DNA of 37,846 nucleotides from contig CAZIOW010000014.1 of the NCBI GenBank assembly GCA_964541025.1, positions 1-37,846 of the forward strand, given 5' to 3'. Of the stretch, positions 1-8,064 are shown piece after piece (the first letter of the stretch is position 1; each line of letters starts with the position of its first letter). The DNA comes from JAGDXO01 sp964541025 (GTDB lineage Archaea; Thermoplasmatota; Thermoplasmata; Thermoplasmatales; GCA-001856825). The notes beneath the pieces are model-generated. The model searched no databases. It saw only the letters and a program-made list of their open reading frames with translations, and was not told where the DNA came from. The position numbers were made by a program, and so were the translations under genes.

Positions 1-2277
1 AAATAAATCCCTTAAAAAATCAGAAAAAATGCTTTTTCTCTGCAAGAATTTTTCCATCTCCTTCTTTATGTTATCTATATTTTCACCTTTCATGATTCTT
101 ATTAAAGCCATAAAATAAATACTCTCATTCTCGTCTGGTAACTTAGTGATTACCCTGTAGGCACTTTCCACATCATCCTGCAATACTTTTATAACAACGT
201 AATCAAGCGCATTCAGCTGATTTATATCTTCTTCCCTTATATTTACCTCTTCGCCCTTTAGAACTCCCTTTAATCTCTTCAATATTTCCATTCTTTGAGC
301 CTGGAATTTATTTCCTCTTCTATTTATTTCTGCTTCCGCTTTCTTTACATATTCATCGAACTTTTCAAATTCCAGAGAGAATATGTAAATAGATGCTAAC
401 GTTAGAAAATAATTTTGTACTAACGTTGGACTTCCATATTTCATCACTATACTTTCCATGCGTTCTAGTTTCTTTGTCAATTCATCATATGTTATTAACT
501 GGTAATCGTATTCGGCTATGGCTTCGTTATAGTCTACTATTACGTAGACTGAAATATCGAAATTCTCCTTTGCTATTGTTTTTGATTTTTTCATATACTC
601 AAATGCCTTTTCTTCATCCCCCTTGGCAAAAAAGACATTTGATTCATTGCTCAGGATCCTTGATAAATTTCTGTAATCGCCTATATTTTCAGATATTATT
701 CTGGCCTTTTCATAGTATCCTAAAGCATTATCGAATTCTTCATTATCGAGAGAAATATTCCCCAGCATCCTAAAAACTTCTCCCCTTATCTGGATTTCAT
801 CGCTTGAATTAATTAACTCTTCCCCTAATTCAGTGGCTTTTTCAGTCTCTCCCTTCTGCCATAGATTATACATTTTATAATACTTTATCCAATCTTTATC
901 AACCTTATCCTTGGCTTTCTCCATTAAATCATCTATTCTTTCTAATTCCTCCCCATTAATTGCCCAGGCTTTTAGCGCATAGAAACCGGATGATGGTTCG
1001 CTGTAATTTTCTTCTATTTCCTTCAGGACCTTGTTAGCCTCTTCTTTGTATCCCTGATAGAGCAATATTCGTGCATATCTTCTTAGAAGTCTTTCAGATT
1101 TCCTGTATTTCAATAACGATTCCATCAATGACTGGTATACATTAATATTCCGTCCAGAAATCCTTTTGGTATATTTTATTATCAAATCTTCGGCCTTGTC
1201 ATACTCTTTTGCCTCCAAGAGTAATTCTATGAAGGATAGTGATTCTTCATTAATGTTGTTCATTATTATCTTTGCTATTGAAGTTTTTGAATAATCGGAA
1301 ATAGAAGATTTGATAAAATCTTTCATTTTCTTGTCTTCAAAAATCACCTTATTTCCAATAATCTTGATAATTCCATATTCATTTAGGCCCTCCAAGGCAT
1401 TTATAAAATGATTTTCATTCAGACCACTGACCTTCCTGAGTGTTTCAGCATCCATTCCCTCCTCCTGGAAACACAGCCATCTCAGCAGGTCTCGTTTGTT
1501 ATCATCAAGCATTTTGTATCTATAAGCTAGCAATTCATTTAATCCACGCGGAATTTCATCTGGTATACTGTTGCCTCCTATCCATCTTCCTATATCGTCT
1601 ATATACCTTTTGTTTCTCAGTATTGAAAGTTCATAATATGTATACTCCAATGAGCCTTCTGACCTTTCATACAATTCCAGTAAGATATCTAGCGGTAAAA
1701 AATAATCATTCTCAAGAATATCTTCATATTCTTCAAAACTTAGATTTCTAATCTTGTAGTACTGAAAATTTTTAGAATTCTTAATCCTGTTTATTTCTGT
1801 AAAGTTTTCAGGTGTGTAATTTTTGGAGTTGGCAAAGATAATTGTCATTGCCTTTGACTCATTTGATAAAGAGACAAAGTCCTCAATAAGATCTATCAGC
1901 GATTTTTTAGCGACCTCAAGTTTTTCTATTATCAATATTAATTTTGTATATTTTATTAAATAATCAATAATTTTGATAACTTCAGCCTTTCTTGAATCTG
2001 ATTTATTATTTATTACAGAAAAAGATGCACCTCTTGTCAATTTCTTGAATGATTCATCAAGCTTCTTCTGTAAATCATTAATGAATGAGTCGTATTCTCT
2101 GGCCTCTTCCCTGATAAAAATGAGTCTCCTTGAATTATTTGTATCTATAATTTCATTTACAATCAGTCCCTCAAGATAATTGTCTTCCACTTCAATGAAA
2201 ATATTTTTTTCAGCTTGGCTTATAATATTTGAAATTCTTTGGGCTTCTGAGGAAACAAACCGATTGATATGGTTCAT
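1..2277 (-). CDS. Large STAND-like/TPR protein without a recognisable P-loop (partial, 3' end outside window)
   Basis: An uninterrupted reading frame of 759 codons runs from an ATG at 2277 off the left edge, so the C-terminus is missing. Residues 1-220 resemble a STAND/AAA NTPase core, with a hydrophobic strand LILIIEKL (about 113-120) where Walker B would lie. The expected Walker A position (about 26-45) holds no GxxGxGK[ST], so nucleotide binding looks lost. Residues 260-325 resemble a winged helix, ending in short beta-like strands (YGIIKIIGNKVIFED). From about 340 the protein is alpha-helical with paired helices of TPR type, for example around residues 560-600. STAND regulators share this order (NTPase, winged helix, TPR), but the assignment is by architecture only. 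The role is unknown; signalling or scaffolding is a guess. A TATA-like box 29 nt upstream supports the start. Confidence 0.7.
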   Translation of the reverse strand, partial: MNHINRFVSSEAQRISNIISQAEKNIFIEVEDNYLEGLIVNEIIDTNNSRRLIFIREEAREYDSFINDLQKKLDESFKKLTRGASFSVINNKSDSRKAEVIKIIDYLIKYTKLILIIEKLEVAKKSLIDLIEDFVSLSNESKAMTIIFANSKNYTPENFTEINRIKNSKNFQYYKIRNLSFEEYEDILENDYFLPLDILLELYERSEGSLEYTYYELSILRNKRYIDDIGRWIGGNSIPDEIPRGLNELLAYRYKMLDDNKRDLLRWLCFQEEGMDAETLRKVSGLNENHFINALEGLNEYGIIKIIGNKVIFEDKKMKDFIKSSISDYSKTSIAKIIMNNINEESLSFIELLLEAKEYDKAEDLIIKYTKRISGRNINVYQSLMESLLKYRKSERLLRRYARILLYQGYKEEANKVLKEIEENYSEPSSGFYALKAWAINGEELERIDDLMEKAKDKVDKDWIKYYKMYNLWQKGETEKATELGEELINSSDEIQIRGEVFRMLGNISLDNEEFDNALGYYEKARIISENIGDYRNLSRILSNESNVFFAKGDEEKAFEYMKKSKTIAKENFDISVYVIVDYNEAIAEYDYQLITYDELTKKLERMESIVMKYGSPTLVQNYFLTLASIYIFSLEFEKFDEYVKKAEAEINRRGNKFQAQRMEILKRLKGVLKGEEVNIREEDINQLNALDYVVIKVLQDDVESAYRVITKLPDENESIYFMALIRIMKGENIDNIKKEMEKFLQRKSIFSDFLRDLF

Positions 2278-2300
2278 TTATTTAGTAACATCAGGCAGCA

Positions 2301-2312
2301 TAAAAATATTTA
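2301..2312 (-). promoter_or_regulatory. TATA box for the STAND-like/TPR gene
   Basis: On the minus strand TAAATATTTTTA is centred about 29 nt upstream of the ATG at 2277. This spacing predicts transcription starting at or next to the start codon, that is, a leaderless mRNA. Confidence 0.5.
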
Positions 2313-2430
2313 CTACATATTAATTCAATCCACTTAGCTGCAAAATCTACAGTTTATGAGTTTTGGCAGTCTCATATTCTATTTTAATATTAACATAATT
2401 ATACGAAATCCGGTTTTGATCCTATAGAAA

Positions 2431-2440
2431 GATTAAATTA
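2431..2440 (+). promoter_or_regulatory. TATA-like box for secG
   Basis: GATTAAATTA is centred 26 nt upstream of the GTG start at 2462, matching the leaderless-promoter spacing seen across this window. Confidence 0.4.
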
Positions 2441-2461
2441 CCTTTTATCATTAACGTTTTA

Positions 2462-2629
2462 GTGGCAGAACAGAAAAAGGGGTCAGGATTCCAGTCAGCA
2501 GCTGGGTTAATTAGATATTTCGATGAGGAGGAGGACCTAGGTCCTGTTATGGATCCTAAGCTCGTTCTATATATAGCGATAATTTTTGGTGTTACAATAG
2601 AATTACTAAAAGTATTCTGGCCAATATAA
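2462..2629 (+). CDS. secG: Preprotein translocase subunit Sec61-beta (SecG)
   Basis: This is a 55-residue protein starting with GTG. It has the archaeal Sec61-beta layout: a polar basic N-terminus (VAEQKKGSGFQSAAG), the family motif AGLIRYFDEEE (about residues 14-24), a conserved-type DPK (31-33), and one C-terminal membrane helix (about 35-55). The family subunit sits beside SecY and SecE in the protein-conducting channel, with the N-terminus in the cytosol and a tail-anchored helix. The length is normal for archaea. It stands alone between a divergent gene and a gene-poor stretch. Identification rests on the RYF motif plus the single tail helix and is strong for so short a gene. Confidence 0.88.
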   Translation: MAEQKKGSGFQSAAGLIRYFDEEEDLGPVMDPKLVLYIAIIFGVTIELLKVFWPI

Positions 2630-3024
2630 TCTTTATATCTATAACAGTAGCAAAGATGGGATGACTTTTTGTTGCATATGCTATGTTTAGATCTCTTGAA
2701 CTCAAAAATTTCAATTAATTTTTCAATAAAATTATTCTTCTGCCTTAATTCTTCATTTTACTTTATATTTCCTGATTTCTTTCATTTCCTTTGTCCACAA
2801 TCTGTCAGCTAAAATTACGTATTAGCTTTGTTCCTTTTACTTTGTTTAATGGATTCTCTCAAATTTCATTGCGTTCCACATTTTGATTTGAAAAATTCTC
2901 TTGCAAGATCGAATAATATTGCCATATGTGATGTCGTATCTTCTTCTGTATGAAACAGAACCTCCTTTTTTTTGATCCCTCATACATTATGAACTTTATT
3001 ATTTCAAATTTCTTTACTATTCCT
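2630..3024. other. Gene-poor stretch, possibly with a decayed minus-strand ORF
   Basis: About 395 bases lie between secG and the preferred start of the AmrS gene with no intact gene. On the minus strand, short protein-like runs occur in different frames, such as HMAILFDLAREFFKSK (about 2880-2915) and ADRLWTKEMKEIRKYKVK (about 2755-2812), separated by stops. This would fit a frameshifted remnant, but I cannot name a family and chance is possible. The last 30 bases hold the TATA element of the AmrS gene. Confidence 0.3.
2994..3002 (+). promoter_or_regulatory. TATA box that places the amrS start at GTG 3025
   Basis: CTTTATTAT is centred about 27 nt before the GTG at 3025. No comparable box sits at that distance before the in-frame ATG at 2950, and the ATG at 2989 lies immediately beside the box. 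Confidence 0.5.
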
Positions 3025-4035
3025 GTGAAGGAGGCTACCCTTTACGACAAATTGAACGGGAGAGTTATTTGCACTGCCTGTAGCAGATACTGTAGCCTGA
3101 AAGATGGACAGACAGGATTTTGCGGCATAAGAAAAAATATCGGTGGAAAGCTGTATCTCCTGTCTTGGGGTTTGAGTACCTCAATGAACATAGATCCGAT
3201 TGAAAAGAAACCCCTCTTCCATTTTAAACCTGGATCCAAAGTCCTCTCTATATCAACAACCGGATGCAACTGGATGTGCAAATACTGCCAGAATTATGAT
3301 ATATCCCAGAGAAGGACCGTTGAAGGTTACTCGCTTAGTCCTGATGATGCAAGAATAATCCTTAAAAAGTATAGAGCTGATGGGGCTTCCTATACTTATA
3401 ATGAGCCTACAATATTTGCTGAATACGCCAAGGATATAGCTGAGGAGATTAGAAAGGTAAATGGTTTTAATACTTTTGTTTCCAATGGTTATATGAGTCG
3501 TGAGGCAGTGGAATATGTCTCCTCATTCCTCGATGCAATAACAGTGGATTTTAAGGGTAATGCAAATGATTTCTTTGCAAAAAAATATATAAATATTAAA
3601 TCTTACGATCCAGTGTTTTCTGCATTGAAATTATTGAAAGAAAAAGGAATTCATATTGAATTGACAGACCTTGTAGTTCCTGTCGAAGGAATCGGTGACA
3701 ATTTAGAGGATGTTGGGCTTTTGGTATCTTGGATTAAATCCAACCTTGGGGAGAAGACCCCAATTCATTTCACAAGGTTTCATCCTGACTATCTCATGAA
3801 TGATATTCCCCCAACACCAATAAGTGTTTTGGAGAATCATTACAGAGTGGCCAAGGAAGAAGGGTTGGAATTTGTTTATCTTGGCAATGTGCCTGGGAAT
3901 AAGTTGGAAAATACATACTGTCCAAGGTGTGGGAGACTTGTCATTGAAAGAAATGGTTTTTCCGTTACGAAAAAGTTTTATGATGACAGTGGTCACTGTC
4001 TGTTTTGTGGCGAAGATTTACATATAATTACTTGA
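3025..4035 (+). CDS. amrS: AmmeMemoRadiSam-type radical SAM enzyme (AmrS family)
   Basis: The product is 336 residues from GTG 3025. The frame opens earlier, at ATG 2950 or 2989, but family members begin close to the KEALxYxKL segment, which starts exactly at 3025, and a TATA box is correctly spaced for it. The CX3CX2C radical SAM motif is CNWMCKYC (81-88). A preceding Cys cluster (C16, C19, C23, C33) and a C-terminal CPRC...CLFC pair are typical of the AmrS family and would bind metal. The family was annotated as 'pyruvate-formate lyase activating' but belongs to the conserved AmrS/AMMECR1/MEMO set, whose exact reaction I leave open. Neither an AMMECR1 nor a MEMO gene lies in the window, so partners, if present, are elsewhere. 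The next gene has its own promoter. Confidence 0.87.
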   Translation: MKEATLYDKLNGRVICTACSRYCSLKDGQTGFCGIRKNIGGKLYLLSWGLSTSMNIDPIEKKPLFHFKPGSKVLSISTTGCNWMCKYCQNYDISQRRTVEGYSLSPDDARIILKKYRADGASYTYNEPTIFAEYAKDIAEEIRKVNGFNTFVSNGYMSREAVEYVSSFLDAITVDFKGNANDFFAKKYINIKSYDPVFSALKLLKEKGIHIELTDLVVPVEGIGDNLEDVGLLVSWIKSNLGEKTPIHFTRFHPDYLMNDIPPTPISVLENHYRVAKEEGLEFVYLGNVPGNKLENTYCPRCGRLVIERNGFSVTKKFYDDSGHCLFCGEDLHIIT

Positions 4036-4078
4036 AATTCACGGGAAAAATTTAAGCTGCTGTACAAAATTAGTAGTC

Positions 4079-4996
4079 GTGATAGGTGCAATACTTACCG
4101 GGGGATATGGAAAGAGAATGCAATCCGTGGCTGAAAATATACCAAAAACCATGCTGAATCTTAAGGAAAATTATACAATACTCGATAGACAGCTTATGGA
4201 TTTCAGCAGCTCTGGTATCAAGGATGTTTATCTATTGATAGGATTCAAAAAAGAAGTTATTAAGGAAAGGTATGGAAATTCATTCTATGGAATTAATGTA
4301 CACTACCTTGAAGAGGAAAAACCCATGGGAACATTGTGGGCAATAAGAAATCTATTTCAGAATGTTGATGATGATGTCATCCTAAGGAATGGTGACACAA
4401 TATGTGATATGGATATGAATGATTTGATTGACTTTTCAAAGAAACAAAATAAAATACTCTCTATGGTTCTGGTAAAAATGATAAGTCCATACGGCATAGT
4501 AAGGGTAAAGGGGAAGGAGGTCACAGAATTTCAGGAGAAACCGATTCTTAACCATTATATAAATGCAGGATATTATCTGATCAAGAAGGATATCAGAAAA
4601 TATCTGGAGAGGGAATATCAGGAGAAGGATATTGAAAAAACTGTCTTTCCTGTCCTTGCCAAGGAAGGCCAGATCGCCGGACTTAAATATAAAGGATTCT
4701 GGAAATCGGTTGACAGTGCAAAGGATTATGAGGAGGTAGTAAAATCATATTCAAACCGGGATGATTTTAATTTTGGTTCTCTGATAAGAGGTGAAAAATC
4801 ATCAACCCTTAGAATACTCAGGAACAAAGAGGTTCCGGTCTCAGGTAATGGATGGATTATCATCAGAGAAGGAAGAATAAGGATTGATGGTAAGCTTAGG
4901 AAAAATAATACACTTATTGAATTAAATGGAGAAAAGCTAATCAAAGCAGAGAGAATGTCACTTTTAGAGATAGGTGACAGACTTGAAAATAGGTAA
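4079..4996 (+). CDS. Sugar-1-phosphate nucleotidyltransferase
   Basis: This is a 305-residue protein from GTG, with a TATA-like AAAATTTAAG about 27 nt upstream (leaderless). The N-terminal nucleotidyltransferase signature is GAILTGGYGKRM (3-14), followed by K at PKTMLNL, and NGDTICDMD (about 100-108) as the metal-binding aspartate region. FQEKP (about 151-155) matches the family's sugar-side loop. About 60 C-terminal residues form a short beta-rich tail rather than a full hexapeptide-repeat domain. The enzyme should make an NDP-sugar, such as GDP-mannose or UDP/dTDP-glucose, from sugar-1-phosphate; the base and sugar cannot be decided here. The downstream left-handed beta-helix gene overlaps it by 23 nt, which implies coupled translation. 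Confidence 0.8.
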   Translation: MIGAILTGGYGKRMQSVAENIPKTMLNLKENYTILDRQLMDFSSSGIKDVYLLIGFKKEVIKERYGNSFYGINVHYLEEEKPMGTLWAIRNLFQNVDDDVILRNGDTICDMDMNDLIDFSKKQNKILSMVLVKMISPYGIVRVKGKEVTEFQEKPILNHYINAGYYLIKKDIRKYLEREYQEKDIEKTVFPVLAKEGQIAGLKYKGFWKSVDSAKDYEEVVKSYSNRDDFNFGSLIRGEKSSTLRILRNKEVPVSGNGWIIIREGRIRIDGKLRKNNTLIELNGEKLIKAERMSLLEIGDRLENR

Positions 4997-5480
4997 AAAT
5001 GTATTTATTGCATACAATGCAACTCTCATAGGTGATGTTACCATAGATGATGATTCTGCAGTGATGTATGGTGCAGTTCTAAGAGCGGACCAGAATTCCA
5101 TCTATTTGGGTAAAGGAAGCAATATACAAGATAACGTGGTAGTTCACACCGATAGGGAAAACTGTACTAAGATAGGCAATAATGTATCAGTAGGGCACAG
5201 TGCAATTGTTCATGGTTCAATCGTAGGGAACAATGTTATAGTTGGAATGGGCGCAATTCTTCTTTCCGGATCAAAAGTTGAGGACGGTGCAGTCATCGGT
5301 GCTGGAGCGCTTGTGACTTCAAATATGATTGTAGAAAAGAAGTGCTTAGCAGTTGGTTCCCCAGCGAAAATCATCCGATGCGGCGATGATGTGGAAAGGA
5401 TGGCAATTGAAAATGCCCTTATATATAGAAATCTAAAATATCAGCATTCTCAAGGTATTTACGAGAGATACATTCACTGA
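4974..5480 (+). CDS. Gamma-class carbonic anhydrase-like hexapeptide-repeat protein
   Basis: This is a 168-residue protein starting with GTG inside the end of the nucleotidyltransferase gene. Imperfect [IV]GxxxxI hexapeptides run through most of the chain, giving a left-handed beta-helix followed by a C-terminal helix. The three histidines of the gamma-CA metal site are present: H58 (VVVHTD), H75 and H80 (GHSAIVHG), with the conserved arginine and aspartate pair at LRAD (about 37-39). This spacing matches the YrdA/Cam group, so a trimeric zinc or iron site with CO2 hydration is plausible. Many such proteins lack measurable anhydrase activity, and an acyltransferase-like role with the upstream enzyme is an alternative. 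Its end overlaps the convergent srp54 gene by 7 nt. Confidence 0.83.
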   Translation: MTDLKIGKNVFIAYNATLIGDVTIDDDSAVMYGAVLRADQNSIYLGKGSNIQDNVVVHTDRENCTKIGNNVSVGHSAIVHGSIVGNNVIVGMGAILLSGSKVEDGAVIGAGALVTSNMIVEKKCLAVGSPAKIIRCGDDVERMAIENALIYRNLKYQHSQGIYERYIH

Positions 5481-6835
5481 TTTCCCAGATCTCCAAGGTC
5501 CTCTGGGAGACCTCCCTTCATTTGCTTTTTCATGACGTTCAATATTCTCCTGTTGCTCTTGAGATTCTTTACCATATCCTTCATTCTTTTGTAGTCTTTC
5601 AATAACTCTTTCACGTCAGAACTGTCGACTCCAGCCCCTCGTGAGATCCTGTCTACCCTTGAACCCTTTATAATATCTGGATTTTCCATCTCATAATAAG
5701 TCATTGAATCCATTATTATTTTGTATTTCTTTATCTTGGTTTCTGAGCTTGTGAAGAATTCATCATCCACTTCTTTTTGCTGTATTTTAGCCATCGGAAG
5801 AGAGTCAAAAAGCTTCTTGAACAATCCTGGCTTGGACATCTGATCCCAAACATCGTACATCTCCTTAAGTGTAAATTTCCCCTTCGCCATTTTTTCCATT
5901 GCTTCTTCATCAAGATTTTCCTGCATTTCCTTTGCTGTCGACATTAAAGTCTCGAAATCTCCCATACCGAGGAGTCTTGATAGGAAGCGGGCCGGATTAA
6001 AGTACTCTATATCATCCATGTGCTCTCCTGTTCCAATAAATAGGATAGGCGCTCCAGTCGATGCAACAGCGCTCAGTGCTCCCCCGCCTTTTGCTGTTCC
6101 ATCCAGTTTTGAAAGAAAAACCCCTGTGATCTTAACTGCATCGTTAAAAGCCTTCGCCTGTTTTCCTGCTTGTTGACCTACACTTGCATCAAGGACGAGA
6201 ATTACTTCATCTGCCTTTGATATCTCATTTATATCCATTATTTCTTTAGTCAGATTGCTGTCGATTGCATTTCTTCCGCTTGTATCTATAATTTTTACAT
6301 CCCAGTCCTTATACTTGGAAAGACCTTCCTTCACTATTTTGGAGCTGTTCTTCTCTCCATAGATTCCGAAGAAATCAGCACCTACTGATTGGGCTACCTG
6401 TTGGAGCTGCTCGAATGCTCCTAGTCTCTGTGTGTCTGCAGCAATAAGAACTACCTTCAGCCCGTGCTTCAAATAGAATTTAGCTAGTTTCCCTGCGCTT
6501 GTTGTTTTTCCCTGACCGTAAAGACCAACCAGCATAATCGTGGCAGGTTTAATCCTGAATTCTCTTGGTTTGCCGAGGATCTTTAAAAGCTCTTCATATA
6601 TTATTTTGATCAGATGATTTCTTGGATTGGAATTATTTGGCACAGGTTCTTCTTTTGCCCTTTTTTCAACCCTTGATGTTAGTTCTAATGTTAGATTAAC
6701 ATCAACATCTGCAAGCAGAAGGGCTCTCTGCATTTCCTTTACTATTTCGTCTATTAATCTCTCATCTACCAAGGAACTTCTTGAAATTTTTTTCAGTGCT
6801 TCACGAAGGCTTTTAGCAAGATTATCAAGGACCAT
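5474..6835 (-). CDS. srp54: Signal recognition particle 54 kDa protein (SRP54/Ffh)
   Basis: This 453-residue GTPase has the N, G and M domains of the family. The N domain is a helical bundle (1-90). The G domain has P-loop GLYGQGKTT (about 104-112), DTQRLGAFEQL, DTSGR, and TKLDG-type SKLDGTAKGGGA. The Met-rich M domain (about 325-453) includes the SRP RNA-binding segment around SRVDRISRGAG. It binds 7S RNA and signal sequences and delivers ribosomes to FtsY and the Sec channel. DTSGR in place of DTAGR is a mild variation. It follows rpoD by 27 nt, but a TATA box overlapping the rpoD stop gives it its own leaderless promoter. Confidence 0.96.
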   Translation of the reverse strand: MVLDNLAKSLREALKKISRSSLVDERLIDEIVKEMQRALLLADVDVNLTLELTSRVEKRAKEEPVPNNSNPRNHLIKIIYEELLKILGKPREFRIKPATIMLVGLYGQGKTTSAGKLAKFYLKHGLKVVLIAADTQRLGAFEQLQQVAQSVGADFFGIYGEKNSSKIVKEGLSKYKDWDVKIIDTSGRNAIDSNLTKEIMDINEISKADEVILVLDASVGQQAGKQAKAFNDAVKITGVFLSKLDGTAKGGGALSAVASTGAPILFIGTGEHMDDIEYFNPARFLSRLLGMGDFETLMSTAKEMQENLDEEAMEKMAKGKFTLKEMYDVWDQMSKPGLFKKLFDSLPMAKIQQKEVDDEFFTSSETKIKKYKIIMDSMTYYEMENPDIIKGSRVDRISRGAGVDSSDVKELLKDYKRMKDMVKNLKSNRRILNVMKKQMKGGLPEDLGDLGNQ

Positions 6836-6857
6836 TGCTTACCCATGCAAATTCTTG

Positions 6858-6866
6858 TATATTTAT
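6858..6866 (-). promoter_or_regulatory. Internal TATA box for srp54
   Basis: Minus-strand ATAAATATA is centred about 27 nt upstream of the srp54 ATG at 6835 and overlaps the last codons of rpoD. It suggests srp54 can be transcribed apart from the ribosomal-protein operon. Confidence 0.5.
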
Positions 6867-7684
6867 TCTCCAGGTACCTGTTCTCTCAGAAATGATAATC
6901 TGTTCTTAATCCTTTCAAGTGCATAAGTTAAAACTTCCCTTGCTGTTAAACTGCCATCTGTCTCAAAATGGAATATAAATCTCGAGTCATCTTCCTTTAT
7001 TTTCAGAGAATCCATTCTGTAAAGCTTCGCTATATATTTTGAAGGATAATCCGTGGTAAACGTAATTTCCTTGTCATCTTGAAAAATTACATTTTTTGGA
7101 GATTTTTCTACAATTTCCTCCACTTCTGGCTCTCTTCTTGATACTGTAAGTTCTCTGTGATACCTGTATGCAACACCTATCGCAACCTGGAATCTGGCGT
7201 GATCTTTAGCCCTTCCCATGTAAGCCTCTGCATCAAGCATAATCGCCTGTCTCTCATTCAATTCCACGATTGGAATATCTTTGTCTACAGGTGAAAATTT
7301 TGCATCACCAAGTGGTACAAGATCACCGCTTGTGACAACTTTCGGTCCCACCGCGAATATACTGTAATTTACAGTGCATAGCGGACAGCCTTGACCCCCA
7401 CATGAACATGATTCTCTTTCGTTCATAGATAGATCCGTTGGTAGTGGTATCATCCCAAGCCTAGATGCAATTACCTCATCAAATAGAGATGTGGATGATG
7501 AATAAACCTTATCTTCACCCTGCCTGATTTCACCGTGATGAAAATTGACCTTTGAAATTGCCAGCTTGGGGATATCGTTGATCAATGTTCTTCTCAGCAT
7601 GTTAGCATATGCCGGAGTGATATCGGAAATTTCGAATGTAATATATGTATTTCCTTCGTCTAGTATTTTTATGTTCTGGGTCAT
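6863..7684 (-). CDS. rpoD: DNA-directed RNA polymerase subunit Rpo3 (D)
   Basis: This 273-residue subunit is the archaeal counterpart of Rpb3/alpha. The N-terminal dimerisation motif reads AYANMLRRTLINDIPKLAI (about 25-43), followed by SLFDEVIASRLGMIPL. Four cysteines (C93, C95, C100, C103 in CSCGGQGCPLC) form a compact metal-type site. The region after about 150, where some archaea carry a ferredoxin-like Fe-S domain, has no cysteines. The C-terminal half completes the alpha-like fold (LTAREVLTYALERI). It starts 4 nt inside rps11 (ATGA), so translation is coupled. It pairs with Rpo11 to nucleate polymerase assembly. Confidence 0.95.
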   Translation of the reverse strand: MTQNIKILDEGNTYITFEISDITPAYANMLRRTLINDIPKLAISKVNFHHGEIRQGEDKVYSSSTSLFDEVIASRLGMIPLPTDLSMNERESCSCGGQGCPLCTVNYSIFAVGPKVVTSGDLVPLGDAKFSPVDKDIPIVELNERQAIMLDAEAYMGRAKDHARFQVAIGVAYRYHRELTVSRREPEVEEIVEKSPKNVIFQDDKEITFTTDYPSKYIAKLYRMDSLKIKEDDSRFIFHFETDGSLTAREVLTYALERIKNRLSFLREQVPGE

Positions 7685-8064
7685 ACCCTTCTTCCCCTTT
7701 TTCCCCCTTTCTTTTTCGTACCGTCGTGGGGGACAGGTGTGGTATCCTCTATTCTAGCTATCTTGATACCTGCTCTCGCGAGTGCCCTAACAGCTGCCTG
7801 AGCTCCAGGTCCTGGATTGTGACTTTTAGCTCCCCCAGGAGCTCTTATTTTTATGACCACATCTGTGACTTCCTTTTCCCTTAATTTTTCTACTATAATA
7901 TCTACAGCTTTCATAGCTGCATACGGAGAACTTTCATCCCTATCAGCTTTGACAACCATTCCTCCAGATGCCTTGGCCAATGTTTCAGCACCTGTAATGT
8001 CCGTTACTGTAATCACAGTATTATTTTGAGATGCATATATATTTACTACTCCTAATTTTCCCAT
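7681..8064 (-). CDS. rps11: 30S ribosomal protein uS11
   Basis: The 127-residue protein opens with GVVNIYASQNNTVITVTD and carries the uS11 signature KADRDESSPYAAMKA and VVIKIRAPGGAKSHNPGPGAQ, ending in the basic tail TPVPHDGTKKKGGKRGRRV that is universal for archaeal uS11. It belongs to the small-subunit platform, near the P/E-site mRNA path. Its ATG overlaps the rps4 stop by one base (TGATG), and its own stop overlaps the rpoD start. The length is normal. Confidence 0.97.
   Translation of the reverse strand: MGKLGVVNIYASQNNTVITVTDITGAETLAKASGGMVVKADRDESSPYAAMKAVDIIVEKLREKEVTDVVIKIRAPGGAKSHNPGPGAQAAVRALARAGIKIARIEDTTPVPHDGTKKKGGKRGRRV

Noticed and set aside
393..2179. Several plus-strand ORFs of 68-126 codons in the first 2.2 kb
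   Set aside because: They are antisense to the continuous 759-codon minus-strand frame, have Leu/Ser/His/Phe-rich compositions typical of shadow frames, and lack promoter or SD signals.
2950..3024. N-terminal extension of the AmrS protein from ATG 2950
   Set aside because: The extra 25 residues do not resemble the family N-terminus and cover the TATA box that fits GTG 3025.
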